From Cystobacterineae bacterium (GTDB lineage: Bacteria > Myxococcota > Myxococcia > Myxococcales > Myxococcaceae), in assembly GCA_009782175.1 (NCBI GenBank), contig WRKR01000021.1, positions 10,389 through 45,394 of the forward strand: 35,006 bases of DNA. Direction: 5' to 3'. Each line of letters opens with the position of its first letter. Position 1 is the first letter of the stretch. The notes under the pieces are model-generated. The model did not search any database and was not told the DNA's origin. It saw nothing but the letters and a program-made list of their open reading frames with translations. Shown piece after piece: positions 17,175 to 24,334 of this stretch. The position numbers and the translations under genes were made by a program.

Positions 17175-18302
17175 TCAAAAAGTCAAGGTGGCGGACTTCG
17201 TCGAGTCGTCAAACACCCAATGTCCTCCGCCTGGTCCTTCTTTGTTCTCCCATTCTTTTTTGAAACTTTCATACATCTCGGGTTTGCTGGAAAATCCAAC
17301 AGTATATTCTGCTGTCAAATCTGCGGCTTTGACACCTTTTTCGGCTGGATTGAAACCTGTTATCCACCATTGAGTATCGGTTGGGTTATAGTTGATGATT
17401 GTTTTTCCATCTTTGTCTTTTAATGTCATCTGCATGTCTAATTCATGGTCCTCAGTGGAAATCCAGTGATCTGAACCTTCTTTGGATTGGGTGTATATCC
17501 CCAGCTCTGCCCCTGCACCCAAGTTGATATAATCTCCTTTCCAGGCCCAAAGCATAACCTTTTCTCCATCATGTTCAAACTCGAACTTGTCTCTCTGCAT
17601 GCTTGTGCCTAAGGCAAACCCAAAATCCCACAAGTCATTATATCCAACACTTCTCTGCCAACAGTCTTTGTTGGCAGAATAAATATCATTTCCATCTGAA
17701 TCTTTAATTTTATCCATATTTAACAAGGCGGCGCCAATAGCTGCAGTGTTTAAATTGTCTACGTCAAATGGGAGCTTTTGGGCGAGGCCGGTGGCTTTGA
17801 GTACAGAACCCAAGGCATTAAGCCCCATGTCTGCCAATTGTTCACCGCGGTGGATGAGTGGAGATAGAATGGAAAACTTTCCATCTATCACCTTCTGAAC
17901 ATTCTCTTCACCCACAGCAGAAAGCAAGGTTTTTTGCACATTGTCTATCGCTTGCGTTAATGCCGGATTGTTCCTCCCCGCAAGAACATCTCCAACAAGC
18001 TGAACCGCACCGTTGCCGATATTTTGAGCAGTCTCCACCCCGGATCGAACAGTTCTAGCAACGACCTCTCCTGTGGCCTGAACCGCATCCCCAACACTCT
18101 TTGTGACTTCATCTACCTTCTTCTCGACGGTTTTTTTGACTTCTTTTGCCGTATCAACACCCTTCTCAAAAGTATCTTTCGTCGTTTTGACAACCTTGTC
18201 TTTGGCTGCATTCAGCGTCTTGTCAACGTTCCCTTTGACTTCTTTTATCTTTGCAGCACCTGGATCGACGATGTTCTTCTTAACAAAACTGACTAAACCC
18301 AT
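17175..18302 (-). CDS. DUF4474-like protein with LEA-like N-terminal region
   Basis: The product is 375 residues; the start is preceded by AAGGAAATGCC. Residues 15-100 are an amphipathic Lys/Val/Thr-rich series (KVVKTTKDTFEKGVDTAKEV) similar in style to LEA or apolipoprotein-like helices. Residues 195-355 resemble DUF4474 as I recall it: CWQRSVGYNDLWD, then FEFEHDGEKVMLWAWKGDY, GAELGIYTQ, TEDHELDMQMTL and WWITGFNP. The function of DUF4474 is unknown to me. There is no signal peptide. It stands alone on the minus strand in an island with phage and toxin-antitoxin remains, so an exported or defence-related role is possible but only inferred. Confidence 0.7.
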   Translation of the reverse strand: MGLVSFVKKNIVDPGAAKIKEVKGNVDKTLNAAKDKVVKTTKDTFEKGVDTAKEVKKTVEKKVDEVTKSVGDAVQATGEVVARTVRSGVETAQNIGNGAVQLVGDVLAGRNNPALTQAIDNVQKTLLSAVGEENVQKVIDGKFSILSPLIHRGEQLADMGLNALGSVLKATGLAQKLPFDVDNLNTAAIGAALLNMDKIKDSDGNDIYSANKDCWQRSVGYNDLWDFGFALGTSMQRDKFEFEHDGEKVMLWAWKGDYINLGAGAELGIYTQSKEGSDHWISTEDHELDMQMTLKDKDGKTIINYNPTDTQWWITGFNPAEKGVKAADLTAEYTVGFSSKPEMYESFKKEWENKEGPGGGHWVFDDSTKSATLTF

Positions 18303-18345
18303 GGCATTTCCTTGTCAAAAATATAAATGTATTGAATACCTCCCC
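18303..18345 (-). promoter_or_regulatory. Candidate promoter and dyad upstream of the DUF4474-like gene
   Basis: Reading the minus strand, AT-rich DNA with TTATAT-like sequence precedes the start, and GTATTGAATAC (18329-18339) is a small dyad. Its outer half-sites resemble those of the toxin-antitoxin operator at 19018-19033 (GTATCCA/TGGATAC). The promoter boxes are weak. Confidence 0.25.
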
Positions 18346-18512
18346 TCTCAACGAACGACCTCACAAAAGCTCAGGACTCTTGTTATATTATCGGCCTCAC
18401 ACACACAAAGTTGCTAAGACCGTGAGAAAAGTTTTGAAGGCCATGTGAAAGGCTCTAAAATAACAGAAATTATTTTTTGTGAGCCCACTGATTTTTGGAT
18501 TTGAAAACCTTG

Positions 18513-18813
18513 TCAGCCTTTGAGTTCATTTTCCTCGGGCTTTGCCCCCATATCAACAACAACTTGAGGTTGCAAAGGGGTAGGGTTTTCGTCAAACAAC
18601 CTATAAAGTTTTGCTAGCCATTCCAGGGTATTATTTGCTTTCTTCACAAAGCCTTTTTCCTCAATCTCTCACTTCAGACTTCATTTCACCTCTTGCAATG
18701 GCTATCCGTCTCCACAAAATTTCCTCTCGTTCCATGATCCGGGAAGCTTCCATTTCTTTGACGCGTTCAGTCAAATATTTATCAACCTTTCTCCCCAAGG
18801 ACGGGAAACACAT
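18513..18813 (-). pseudogene. Frameshifted remnant of a phage terminase small subunit
   Basis: On the minus strand from 18813 a frame reads VDKYLTERVKEMEASRIMER, then EEILWRRIAIARGEMKSEV, and stops after RD. A second frame continues from about 18665 with KKANNTLEWLAKLYRLFDEN and ends at the TGA at 18513-18515. Together these resemble the second half of Terminase_2-type small subunits (helical region, EE..L......RGE, then a LE.L.K.Y.LF motif). The N-terminal part is missing or unreadable. At least one frameshift is needed. The call comes from hand translation and memory of the family. Confidence 0.45.
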
Positions 18814-19007
18814 ATCTCTTCAGTATGGCGAAAATTCTGATTTTAAAGAAAAATTCAAGCAGCTATTTTTGAGGTGCCAACAAAAATGCCAGCATTTTTG
18901 AATGTTGCCTTGTGGATTTGAAGGGACTTGAATTTGTGCACCCTATCGCCAACAGGCAGCCCGGGCAACATGTCCACGAGCAGACAAAGCGGGGGAGGGC
19001 AAGGGCA

Positions 19008-19036
19008 TTGACATTGTGTATCCATGTGGATACATT
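19008..19036 (+). promoter_or_regulatory. Toxin-antitoxin promoter with an operator palindrome between the boxes
   Basis: TTGACA (19008-19013) and TACATT (19031-19036) are separated by 17 bases. The palindrome GTATCCA-TG-TGGATAC (19018-19033) fills the spacer and overlaps the -10 box. This suits autorepression by the HigA-like antitoxin encoded downstream. The expected transcript start (about 19042-19044) falls at the toxin ATG, which suggests a leaderless message. Confidence 0.6.
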
Positions 19037-19042
19037 TGGGGC

Positions 19043-19421
19043 ATGCCTTATCAGGTGGAGCAGACGGAAATTTTTAAAGCATGGCACCTCGGGTTGAGAG
19101 ATCTCCGTGCGAGGGCGGCGATTTATCGGCGTATTGACAGGGCTAGAGCTGGTTTGCTTGGAGATATAAAGCCCGTCGGAGGGGGCGTCTCGGAGATGCG
19201 TGTCGACGTGGGGCCAGGCTGGTTTCCTGAACATAAACTTGGCGAGACGCGAACTCGCCCCCCTCAGGGGGGCCGGGGGGGTGAGAAACACAGCCCTTAG
19301 GAAACCCTCTGCTGCTTTCAAACGCAAGCACAGCGTTGAAGGTTTCCTGCTGTGTGGTGGGGACAAGCGAACGCAAGACGCGGATATTCAACGTGCCAAG
19401 GAATTAGAAAAGGAGATTTGA
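19043..19421 (+). pseudogene. HI1419/PumA-like (RelE superfamily) addiction-module toxin, interrupted
   Basis: From ATG 19043 the first 60 residues read as a toxin of this family: MPYQVEQTEIFKAWHLGLRD, LRARAAIYRRIDR, GDIKPVGGGVSEMRVDVGPG. The frame then enters an insert (about 19221-19306) and stops at 19298-19300. The C-terminal part resumes in another frame: FKRKHSVEGFLLCGGDKRTQ, then DADIQRAKELEKEI, ending at 19419-19421, three bases before the antitoxin. Without the insert the product would be near 97 residues, the normal length. In this family the toxin is thought to cleave mRNA; this copy should be inactive. Confidence 0.8.
19221..19306. mobile_element. Insert of about 86 bp with 8-bp terminal inverted repeats
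   Basis: GGTTTCCT (19221-19228) and AGGAAACC (19299-19306) are exact inverted repeats at the ends. Inside are two hairpins: GGCGAG/CTCGCC (19241-19257) and CCCCCC-TCA-GGGGGG (about 19259-19272). It splits the toxin gene and shifts its frame. It looks like a miniature palindromic or MITE-like element. No clear target-site duplication is seen, and GGTTTCCTG occurs again at 19341 within toxin coding sequence. Confidence 0.55.
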
Positions 19422-19424
19422 GTT

Positions 19425-19733
19425 ATGGCGCTGAAAACAACCCCCTTTATTTTGGCAGAGCACTTAGACAGCGAGGAAATGATTCAGGAGTATTTTGCGC
19501 AAGTTTTGGAAAACGGTGACAGCGATGAAATTATTGACGCTCTTGGGCACATTGCCCGAGCGCGCGGCATGACGGAGCTTGCGGCGAAAACCGGGCTTGG
19601 GCGCGAAAGCCTTTATAAAACTTTTGCTGCAGGCTCTATGCCTCGTTTCGACACCATTCTGAAGGTGATGCGGGCTCTTGGATTGCACATTACGACGCAG
19701 CATGCTGCGCATTCACATGAGCGGCATATATAA
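19425..19733 (+). CDS. HI1420/PumB (HigA-like) antitoxin, helix-turn-helix
   Basis: The product is 102 residues and closely follows the DNA-binding antidote family that pairs with HI1419 toxins: ALKTTPFILAEHLDSEEMIQ, then ALGHIARARGMTELAAKTGLGRESLYKTF and ILKVMRALGLHI. The helix-turn-helix lies at about residues 46-90. It starts three bases after the toxin stop, with AAAGGAG upstream. It should bind the palindrome at 19018-19033 and repress the operon. The partner toxin is broken, so this is an orphan antitoxin. Confidence 0.88.
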   Translation: MALKTTPFILAEHLDSEEMIQEYFAQVLENGDSDEIIDALGHIARARGMTELAAKTGLGRESLYKTFAAGSMPRFDTILKVMRALGLHITTQHAAHSHERHI

Positions 19734-19757
19734 GGCTGCCTCGCCCACAAACCCAAA

Positions 19758-19795
19758 ACCCCCGCCTCCAAGTGAATGAAGGCGAGGGAGGGGGT
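19758..19795 (+). terminator. GC-rich hairpin after the antitoxin gene
   Basis: ACCCCCGCCT (19758-19767) pairs with AGGCGAGGGAGGGGGT (19780-19795) with small bulges. It lies 25 bases after the antitoxin stop. The following T run (19811-19815) is short, so the strength as terminator is uncertain. Confidence 0.4.
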
Positions 19796-19800
19796 CCACA

Positions 19801-19995
19801 CGGTGGTGGTTTTTCACCGGTCTTCGCAGCTCGTTTGGGCGCTCAGTGAGCGTGGGTGGCGAAGGCCTTCGGCCTTAGCCCAGGGGGGCTGTGTTTTTCC
19901 CCCCTATCTCTACCATCTCCTTTCCGTCAGCAAGCTCCACTGGAGCGGGCTTCCGGAAGGGAGGTGCTAGGGAGTGCACTGAAGTGCATTCCTTA
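19801..19995. repeat. Cluster of short palindromes in a gene-free stretch
   Basis: The stretch 19734-20091 has no gene I can support. It holds several small hairpins: CGGTG/CACCG (about 19801-19819), CGCTC-AGT-GAGCG (19840-19852), AAGGCC-TTC-GGCCTT (19862-19876), AGCCC/GGGCT (from 19877), and AGTGCACT-GA-AGTGCATT (about 19973-19991). GGGCTGTGTTT near 19886 also appears, reversed, inside the insert at 19221-19306. Confidence 0.6.
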
Positions 19996-20045
19996 AGCGA
20001 AACCGGAGCCCCTACCGAGCGGAGCAGACGAGCAACGCGAGTCTC

Positions 20046-20082
20046 GCTTTAGCTCGTCTCACGAAGAGCTTATGTCAAAGTG
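20046..20082 (+). repeat. Dispersed palindromic repeat, copy 2
   Basis: Thirty-six of 37 bases match 17102-17138 in the same orientation; the only change is T for C at 20071. It starts ten bases beyond the stop of the minus-strand membrane-protein gene at 20092. Confidence 0.85.
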
Positions 20083-20091
20083 GAAGCGGCC

Positions 20092-21396
20092 CTAGTCCAA
20101 CATGGATTTTTGGCGGCTGGCGGTTGTTTCATATCTTCTGCGCCAACTGTCCAGGGTTTTGCTTATTTTTTCGCAACCCTCAGGCGCTTGCCCACTCTTT
20201 TGGATGGCGTCGCGATGTTGCTTAAACTCGTTATTTATGGTCATTTTGAGCTCAATATTCAAGGTGCGAGCCGTAATCTTTTGATAATAGTCGCCCAGCT
20301 TCCTTTCTAAATCCCGAGAGCGAAGTGAGTAGTCTGGGCTGCAATTCACCTCTATCGGTTTAAACGCGGTGGTGTTTGCACTCGCGGTGGTGTTTTCGCT
20401 CGCAGTGGTGTTTTCACTTGCGTTGGTGTTTGTACTCGCAGTGGTGTTTGCACTTGCGTTGGTGTTTGCAGCGGGAACCTGAGCACTTTCTACAACGAGA
20501 ATATTATCATTCGGTATTTCTAGTTTTTTCCTGACATCTCCGTCAGTGAATGAAATGAACGTTGCTTTTCCAGCGCCTCTGAAAAGAATATCCGTTCCTT
20601 CAAATGCCGTGAAGTCTTTCAGAGGTTTGCTGTCTGTTGATATGAGTGAGCTCGGAAATAAGGCTGAATAAGGCTCTTTGATATAAACGATGGGTTTTTC
20701 GATTCGGATGTGTGCGAGTCGCATTGAACCATCCAAAAGTTGACCGGGCACATTGCTCAAAAACAAAGGAATGATCAAAATGCTTCCCATAGAAATTATT
20801 TGAAAATTCTCAATATTCTCTAACTTGTTTTTCTGATTAATCTTTTCTTTTTCTGTACACGGGACATCATTTTTAACTTTTTTAATTCTTTGAATTTTAT
20901 GTCCCATGACAAGATAGAAACCATAAAAAATATAAAGCCACCCTGAAAGCAATGGCAGGTTCCAATATACTTCTGGGTTTTTTTTGCCGAGCTCCAAAAT
21001 GACAAAGATTGCGAACAACGCGCAGGGAACAGCTGGCCAGTCAAATGGTGTCAATTTGTAGATCGTTTCCCAGGACAGTTCTATTGTATGTTTTCTGAAT
21101 TTATTGATGATCCATGCAAACAGCTTCATGCTGAGTCGCATGGCGGGTGACAACACAACCATTCCGAGTAAAAAAAAGAGGAAAACGAAAAAAGCGTAGA
21201 TGACTCCAAAACACACGCCAATGATGACGAACAACAGTCCATCACCTATCGATAGTTCCTGGGGAAAATAACCAATTCTGGCCAAATAAACAAAGACACA
21301 AACAATACCCCCGAAGATACCCAGTTTGGAGGCTGCTGTGGCGATCTTCAAAAAAGAATCTATGTTTTGATCGATCGCAGATGGACGGATGCGCAT
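20092..21396 (-). CDS. Multi-spanning membrane protein with an Asn/Thr/Ala/Ser repeat linker, unknown function
   Basis: The product is 434 residues from the ATG at 21396, which has CTGGAGA upstream; a frame extending to 21492 has poor N-terminal sequence. Hydrophobic segments lie at about 24-44, 52-83, 119-136, 150-166 and 199-216. They are followed by a soluble region with EGTDILFRGAGKATFISFTD and KLEIPNDNILVVES. Residues 311-344 are built of NTNAS/ENTTAS units. The C-terminal 85 residues are charged and probably helical. I do not recognise the family. It is AT-richer than the ribosomal genes and lies in the island between rplQ and tRNA-Arg. Confidence 0.75.
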   Translation of the reverse strand: MRIRPSAIDQNIDSFLKIATAASKLGIFGGIVCVFVYLARIGYFPQELSIGDGLLFVIIGVCFGVIYAFFVFLFFLLGMVVLSPAMRLSMKLFAWIINKFRKHTIELSWETIYKLTPFDWPAVPCALFAIFVILELGKKNPEVYWNLPLLSGWLYIFYGFYLVMGHKIQRIKKVKNDVPCTEKEKINQKNKLENIENFQIISMGSILIIPLFLSNVPGQLLDGSMRLAHIRIEKPIVYIKEPYSALFPSSLISTDSKPLKDFTAFEGTDILFRGAGKATFISFTDGDVRKKLEIPNDNILVVESAQVPAANTNASANTTASTNTNASENTTASENTTASANTTAFKPIEVNCSPDYSLRSRDLERKLGDYYQKITARTLNIELKMTINNEFKQHRDAIQKSGQAPEGCEKISKTLDSWRRRYETTASRQKSMLD

Positions 21397-21750
21397 GATA
21401 AATCTCCAGCGTTTTAAGCAAGCAAACGTTTGGGCGAAGTGTTCAGAACTCTGGCACACAGCATTCCACCATGCATGTATTCCACCATGCATTGAGTGTG
21501 CGTTTCAGTGTAAACCACCAAGCGTAGATTGCATATGGCGAATGGCATGCATTTTCGTCGAGTAGCCCATGAGCCAGTTCATGGCATCCATTTGGAGCGA
21601 AGGGCTCTCAGAACATCCAAAGAAGAATGCAAAAACGACTTCGCCTCTTCGGGGTTAGATCAAAACCGCTCTAGCCTCTTCAAGCAACGCTTTGGCCTCT
21701 TCGCGTTTCTGCAGGGCAGCCTTGAGGCTCACAGTGGGGTATGCGCCTAA
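21397..21750. other. Intergenic region without a recognisable gene
   Basis: About 350 bases separate the membrane protein start from the tRNA-Arg terminator. A 13-base direct repeat (TTCCACCATGCAT) occurs twice near 21464-21493. Short frames exist on both strands, but none has a supported start, length or family resemblance. Confidence 0.5.
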
Positions 21751-21789
21751 AACCCCAAAACCCCACAAGGCCTTTGGGACTTTGTGGGG
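21751..21789 (-). terminator. Rho-independent terminator of tRNA-Arg
   Basis: CCCCACAA (21761-21768) pairs with TTGTGGGG (21782-21789). Read on the minus strand, the stem is followed by TTTTGGGGTTTT, a T-rich tail. It lies about 20 bases beyond the tRNA 3' end. Confidence 0.7.
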
Positions 21790-21810
21790 CTTTCGAGGAA
21801 TTTCATTGTG

Positions 21811-21884
21811 CGCGCGATACGGGACTTGAACCTGTGACCTTTGGCTTCGGAGGCCAACGCTCTATCCAACTGAGCTAATCGCGC
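21811..21884 (-). tRNA. tRNA-Arg (anticodon CCG)
   Basis: The minus strand folds as a full cloverleaf. The acceptor stem is GCGCGAT/ATCGCGC. The D arm carries GCTCAGTTGGATAGAGC, the anticodon arm TTGGC-CTCCGAA-GCCAA, and the T arm ACAGG-TTCAAGT-CCCGT. The anticodon is CCG. The discriminator is G, and CCA is not encoded. The accessory island (17.1-21.8 kb) lies on its 3' side. Confidence 0.96.
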
Positions 21885-22014
21885 TTAAAAAGCAGCTTGC
21901 ACAAGCAAACACCCCTTGCAAAAACCAAAGCCTTCCGATGTTTGAGTTGCTGATGGTTTTTTAAATGGTTGAAGAAGGGGCGCAGAAGACATTGCTTCAG
22001 CTTTGGTTTTCTCT

Positions 22015-22051
22015 CAAAAAAGCCCAGCCGCCGACATGCCTTGTCGGACGG
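22015..22051 (-). terminator. Rho-independent terminator of the qmcA-like operon
   Basis: On the minus strand CCG-T-CCGAC, a seven-base loop, and GTCGG-CGG form a stem with one bulge (22028-22051). CTGGGCTTTTTT follows. It lies about 35 bases after the stop of the SPFH gene. Confidence 0.65.
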
Positions 22052-22083
22052 CAAAGGGAAGGTGCTTGTTGGAGGCCAAAGGG

Positions 22084-23067
22084 CTAAAGTTTTTTGTCTG
22101 GCTTTGGAAATGCCATCGGTGGCTGGGCGGACTTAAAGGCATCCTGGATAACGGAGAGGGAGCCCATGAAGCTTGAAACTTCATAAGGGACAACCATTTT
22201 GTTGGGGCTTTTGGAAATTTCCTGGAGGACTTCCAAATAGCGAAGCGTAATAACAGGGGCTGTGGCGCCGCCTGTGTTGATGGCTTCGAAGACCAAGCGT
22301 GTGGCTTCTGCTTTGCCCGAAGCATCCAAAATAGCGGCTTGGCGTCTGCCTTCTGCAAGGGCGATGGCCGAATCTCTCTCGGCTTCGGCGCGCAAGACGC
22401 GCGACACTTTTTCTCCTTCAGCCTGCAAAATGGCGGCAGCCTTGTCGCCTTCGGCTTTGGTGACTTCTGCTCGGCGCTCGCGCTCTGCCGTCATTTGTTT
22501 GGCCATGGCTGATTTGATGGCTTGAGGAGGCTCTATTTCACGAAGCTCAACGCGGGTCACTTTCACTCCCCATTTTTCAGTGGCTTCGTCGAGGACCATG
22601 CGCAATTTGGAATTCACCGTCTCTCGGGAAGTCAAAGTCTGATCCAAAGTCAATTCTCCCATAATGTTGCGCAAGTTTGTCATGGTCAGCTGCTCAATGG
22701 CCAAGGAGAGGTTTTGGACTTGATACATGGCTTTCACCGGATCGATAATTTGATAATAGATGACGGATCCCACTTCCATGCTGACGTTGTCATGGGTGAT
22801 CACCTGGACGGTGTCAAAGCCCATGACTTGCTCTCTGATGTCAATTTTAATGGTTCTATAGAGGCGCCCTTTGAAAGTCATCTCCAGCGCATGGGGTGCA
22901 TCAAGCAAGGGGATGATGATGTTGAGTCCGCTGTGCGCTGTTTTATGATAGCGCCCAAGGCGCTCAATAACCATGACGCTGCCCTGAGGGACAATGCGGA
23001 TGGTTTTTAAGCCGAAAATAAAGACAAAGCAGAGAAAAGCGAGAAGAATAATCAATCCTGGTTCCAA
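22084..23067 (-). CDS. qmcA: SPFH/Band 7 (stomatin-like) membrane scaffold protein, QmcA family
   Basis: The product is 327 residues from a TTG start with GAGGTGA upstream. A single N-terminal membrane helix (about 4-24) is followed by the SPFH domain: IRIVPQGSVMVIERLGRYHKT, then SMEVGSVIYYQIIDPVKAMY and GELTLDQTLTSRETVN. A coiled-coil stretch rich in Ala, Glu and Arg follows (AERERRAEVTKAEGDKAAA). Such proteins form membrane microdomains with the FtsH protease in E. coli. The gene follows an nfeD-like gene on the same strand, the usual pairing. Confidence 0.93.
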   Translation of the reverse strand: MEPGLIILLAFLCFVFIFGLKTIRIVPQGSVMVIERLGRYHKTAHSGLNIIIPLLDAPHALEMTFKGRLYRTIKIDIREQVMGFDTVQVITHDNVSMEVGSVIYYQIIDPVKAMYQVQNLSLAIEQLTMTNLRNIMGELTLDQTLTSRETVNSKLRMVLDEATEKWGVKVTRVELREIEPPQAIKSAMAKQMTAERERRAEVTKAEGDKAAAILQAEGEKVSRVLRAEAERDSAIALAEGRRQAAILDASGKAEATRLVFEAINTGGATAPVITLRYLEVLQEISKSPNKMVVPYEVSSFMGSLSVIQDAFKSAQPPMAFPKPDKKL

Positions 23068-23155
23068 TGTTCACCTCTCAATCAGTTGACGAAAACCTAC
23101 TCTTTAGCAGAAGCCTGCCATTAGCAGGTTTCTGTTGTTTGTGTTGGGTTGTTGC

Positions 23156-23602
23156 TCAGCAATTTTGTGTACGTTTTACGGAAAGCTTGAGTCCATCTAC
23201 GCCGTCGACGACAACCTGCTCATTCAGATGGATGGGGCCTTCAGAAGAATATGCCGCCCAAAGCTCTCCATTCATGCGTACTTCTCCGAGGCCTGAATGT
23301 GGAATGGCTATGGTGACAACAGCCTGGGTGCCCATAAAAGACTCGGCTCCCTGGGAGATGTGTTTGCTGCCTCGAAGCAAGAATTTTCGGAACAAAGTCC
23401 GAGAAGCCGCCGTGAGAAGAAGAGAAACCAGAGTGAATGCGGCGACTTGAAGAAAAACGGGAAGGCCCAGGAATGCACATAATGCGGCGGCTATTGCGCC
23501 AAGGGCAAACCAGAGCAGGACATAGCCACTAATGGCAATTTCCGACACCGCCAGAATAAGCGCACACACAAGCCAAAGTTGCCATGTAGAAAAAAAGTCC
23601 AT
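23156..23602 (-). CDS. NfeD-like membrane protein
   Basis: The product is 148 residues. Three or so membrane segments fill the first 75 residues ([50 protein letters not shown]). A small OB-fold follows (GTQAVVTIAIPHSGLGEVRMNGELWAA, then INEQVVV-like sequence and VDGLKLSVKR). This is the short NfeD type, partner of SPFH proteins. It lies 88 bases upstream of the qmcA-like gene in the same direction, probably in one operon. Confidence 0.9.
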   Translation of the reverse strand: MDFFSTWQLWLVCALILAVSEIAISGYVLLWFALGAIAAALCAFLGLPVFLQVAAFTLVSLLLTAASRTLFRKFLLRGSKHISQGAESFMGTQAVVTIAIPHSGLGEVRMNGELWAAYSSEGPIHLNEQVVVDGVDGLKLSVKRTQNC

Positions 23603-23712
23603 TTCAGAGCATATTTAAGTTTTTCAAAAGAGAAGTCAACCCCCAGCACCATTCTCAGCAGCATGGCCAAAACACTTCCCAAAAAGTCGTTTTGCCCAGG
23701 GGAGCTTGTTAG

Positions 23713-24279
23713 TTGTTTTTTATGTTGCCAAGTGTGTTGCTTTCTTTGTTGTTAACTCAAAGCTACCTCAGTGAGGCTGAAGTTTTTGAGGACAATGCGG
23801 TATTTTTTGCACGTGCAGGCTCTGCAAAAGGCTTGAAAACAGGCCAGGAGGTGTGGGTGGTGGATGCAGAAACGGCCAAAATATTGGGAAGTGCTTTGGT
23901 TATGGAGCTGTGGGAGGGCATGGCGCGTTTGAGTTTGGATGCTCTGGCAAGCAAAGCAGCAGGGGCCAAGCGCATTCGCTATTTGAGGGCCATGGAAGAG
24001 GGTTTTTGTGCAAGGCCCATGTCTGGGAAAGCGCGGCTATTGGGAGTGGGGGCCTTTCAAAAACTGGTGTTGTCCAATGAAAGCGGGGAGGACTGGTCGC
24101 GTTGCCATTTGCTTTTGTCCACCAACCGGCTGTTTCAACTTGAGCGTTTGCCCGCCCAAAGCACTGCGGAAATTTTTTTAGAGAAGTTTGCTGCTCTGGA
24201 GAATGTACGCATTGTTCCGTTGGAATATGTTTGGGTGGAGTGCCTGGAGGGCAAAGCAAAATTGGCCATTGAGCCATGA
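23713..24279 (+). CDS. Predicted secreted protein of unknown function
   Basis: The product is 188 residues from TTG 23713, chosen because AGGGGAG lies eight bases upstream; ATG 23722 is an alternative. Residues 4-18 (MLPSVLLSLLLTQSY) look like a signal peptide core. The mature part begins near SEAEVFEDNAVFFARAGSAK. GLKTGQEVWVVD resembles the small beta-barrel pieces found in various secreted proteins, but I do not recognise the family. It lies 55 bases before metH in the same direction. Confidence 0.7.
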   Translation: MFFMLPSVLLSLLLTQSYLSEAEVFEDNAVFFARAGSAKGLKTGQEVWVVDAETAKILGSALVMELWEGMARLSLDALASKAAGAKRIRYLRAMEEGFCARPMSGKARLLGVGAFQKLVLSNESGEDWSRCHLLLSTNRLFQLERLPAQSTAEIFLEKFAALENVRIVPLEYVWVECLEGKAKLAIEP

Positions 24280-24334
24280 GGGCTCAAATGAAAATTGGGT
24301 TTGTTGAAATGGCGTGTTAAGCCTCTTCGCATTT

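Noticed and set aside
18863-19366. Minus-strand frame of 167 codons
   Set aside because: It lies opposite the toxin gene and the insert, and its composition is unlike a real protein.
21811-21884. Phage attachment site at the tRNA-Arg 3' end
   Set aside because: No second copy of the tRNA 3' sequence was found on the island side, and no integrase gene is present.
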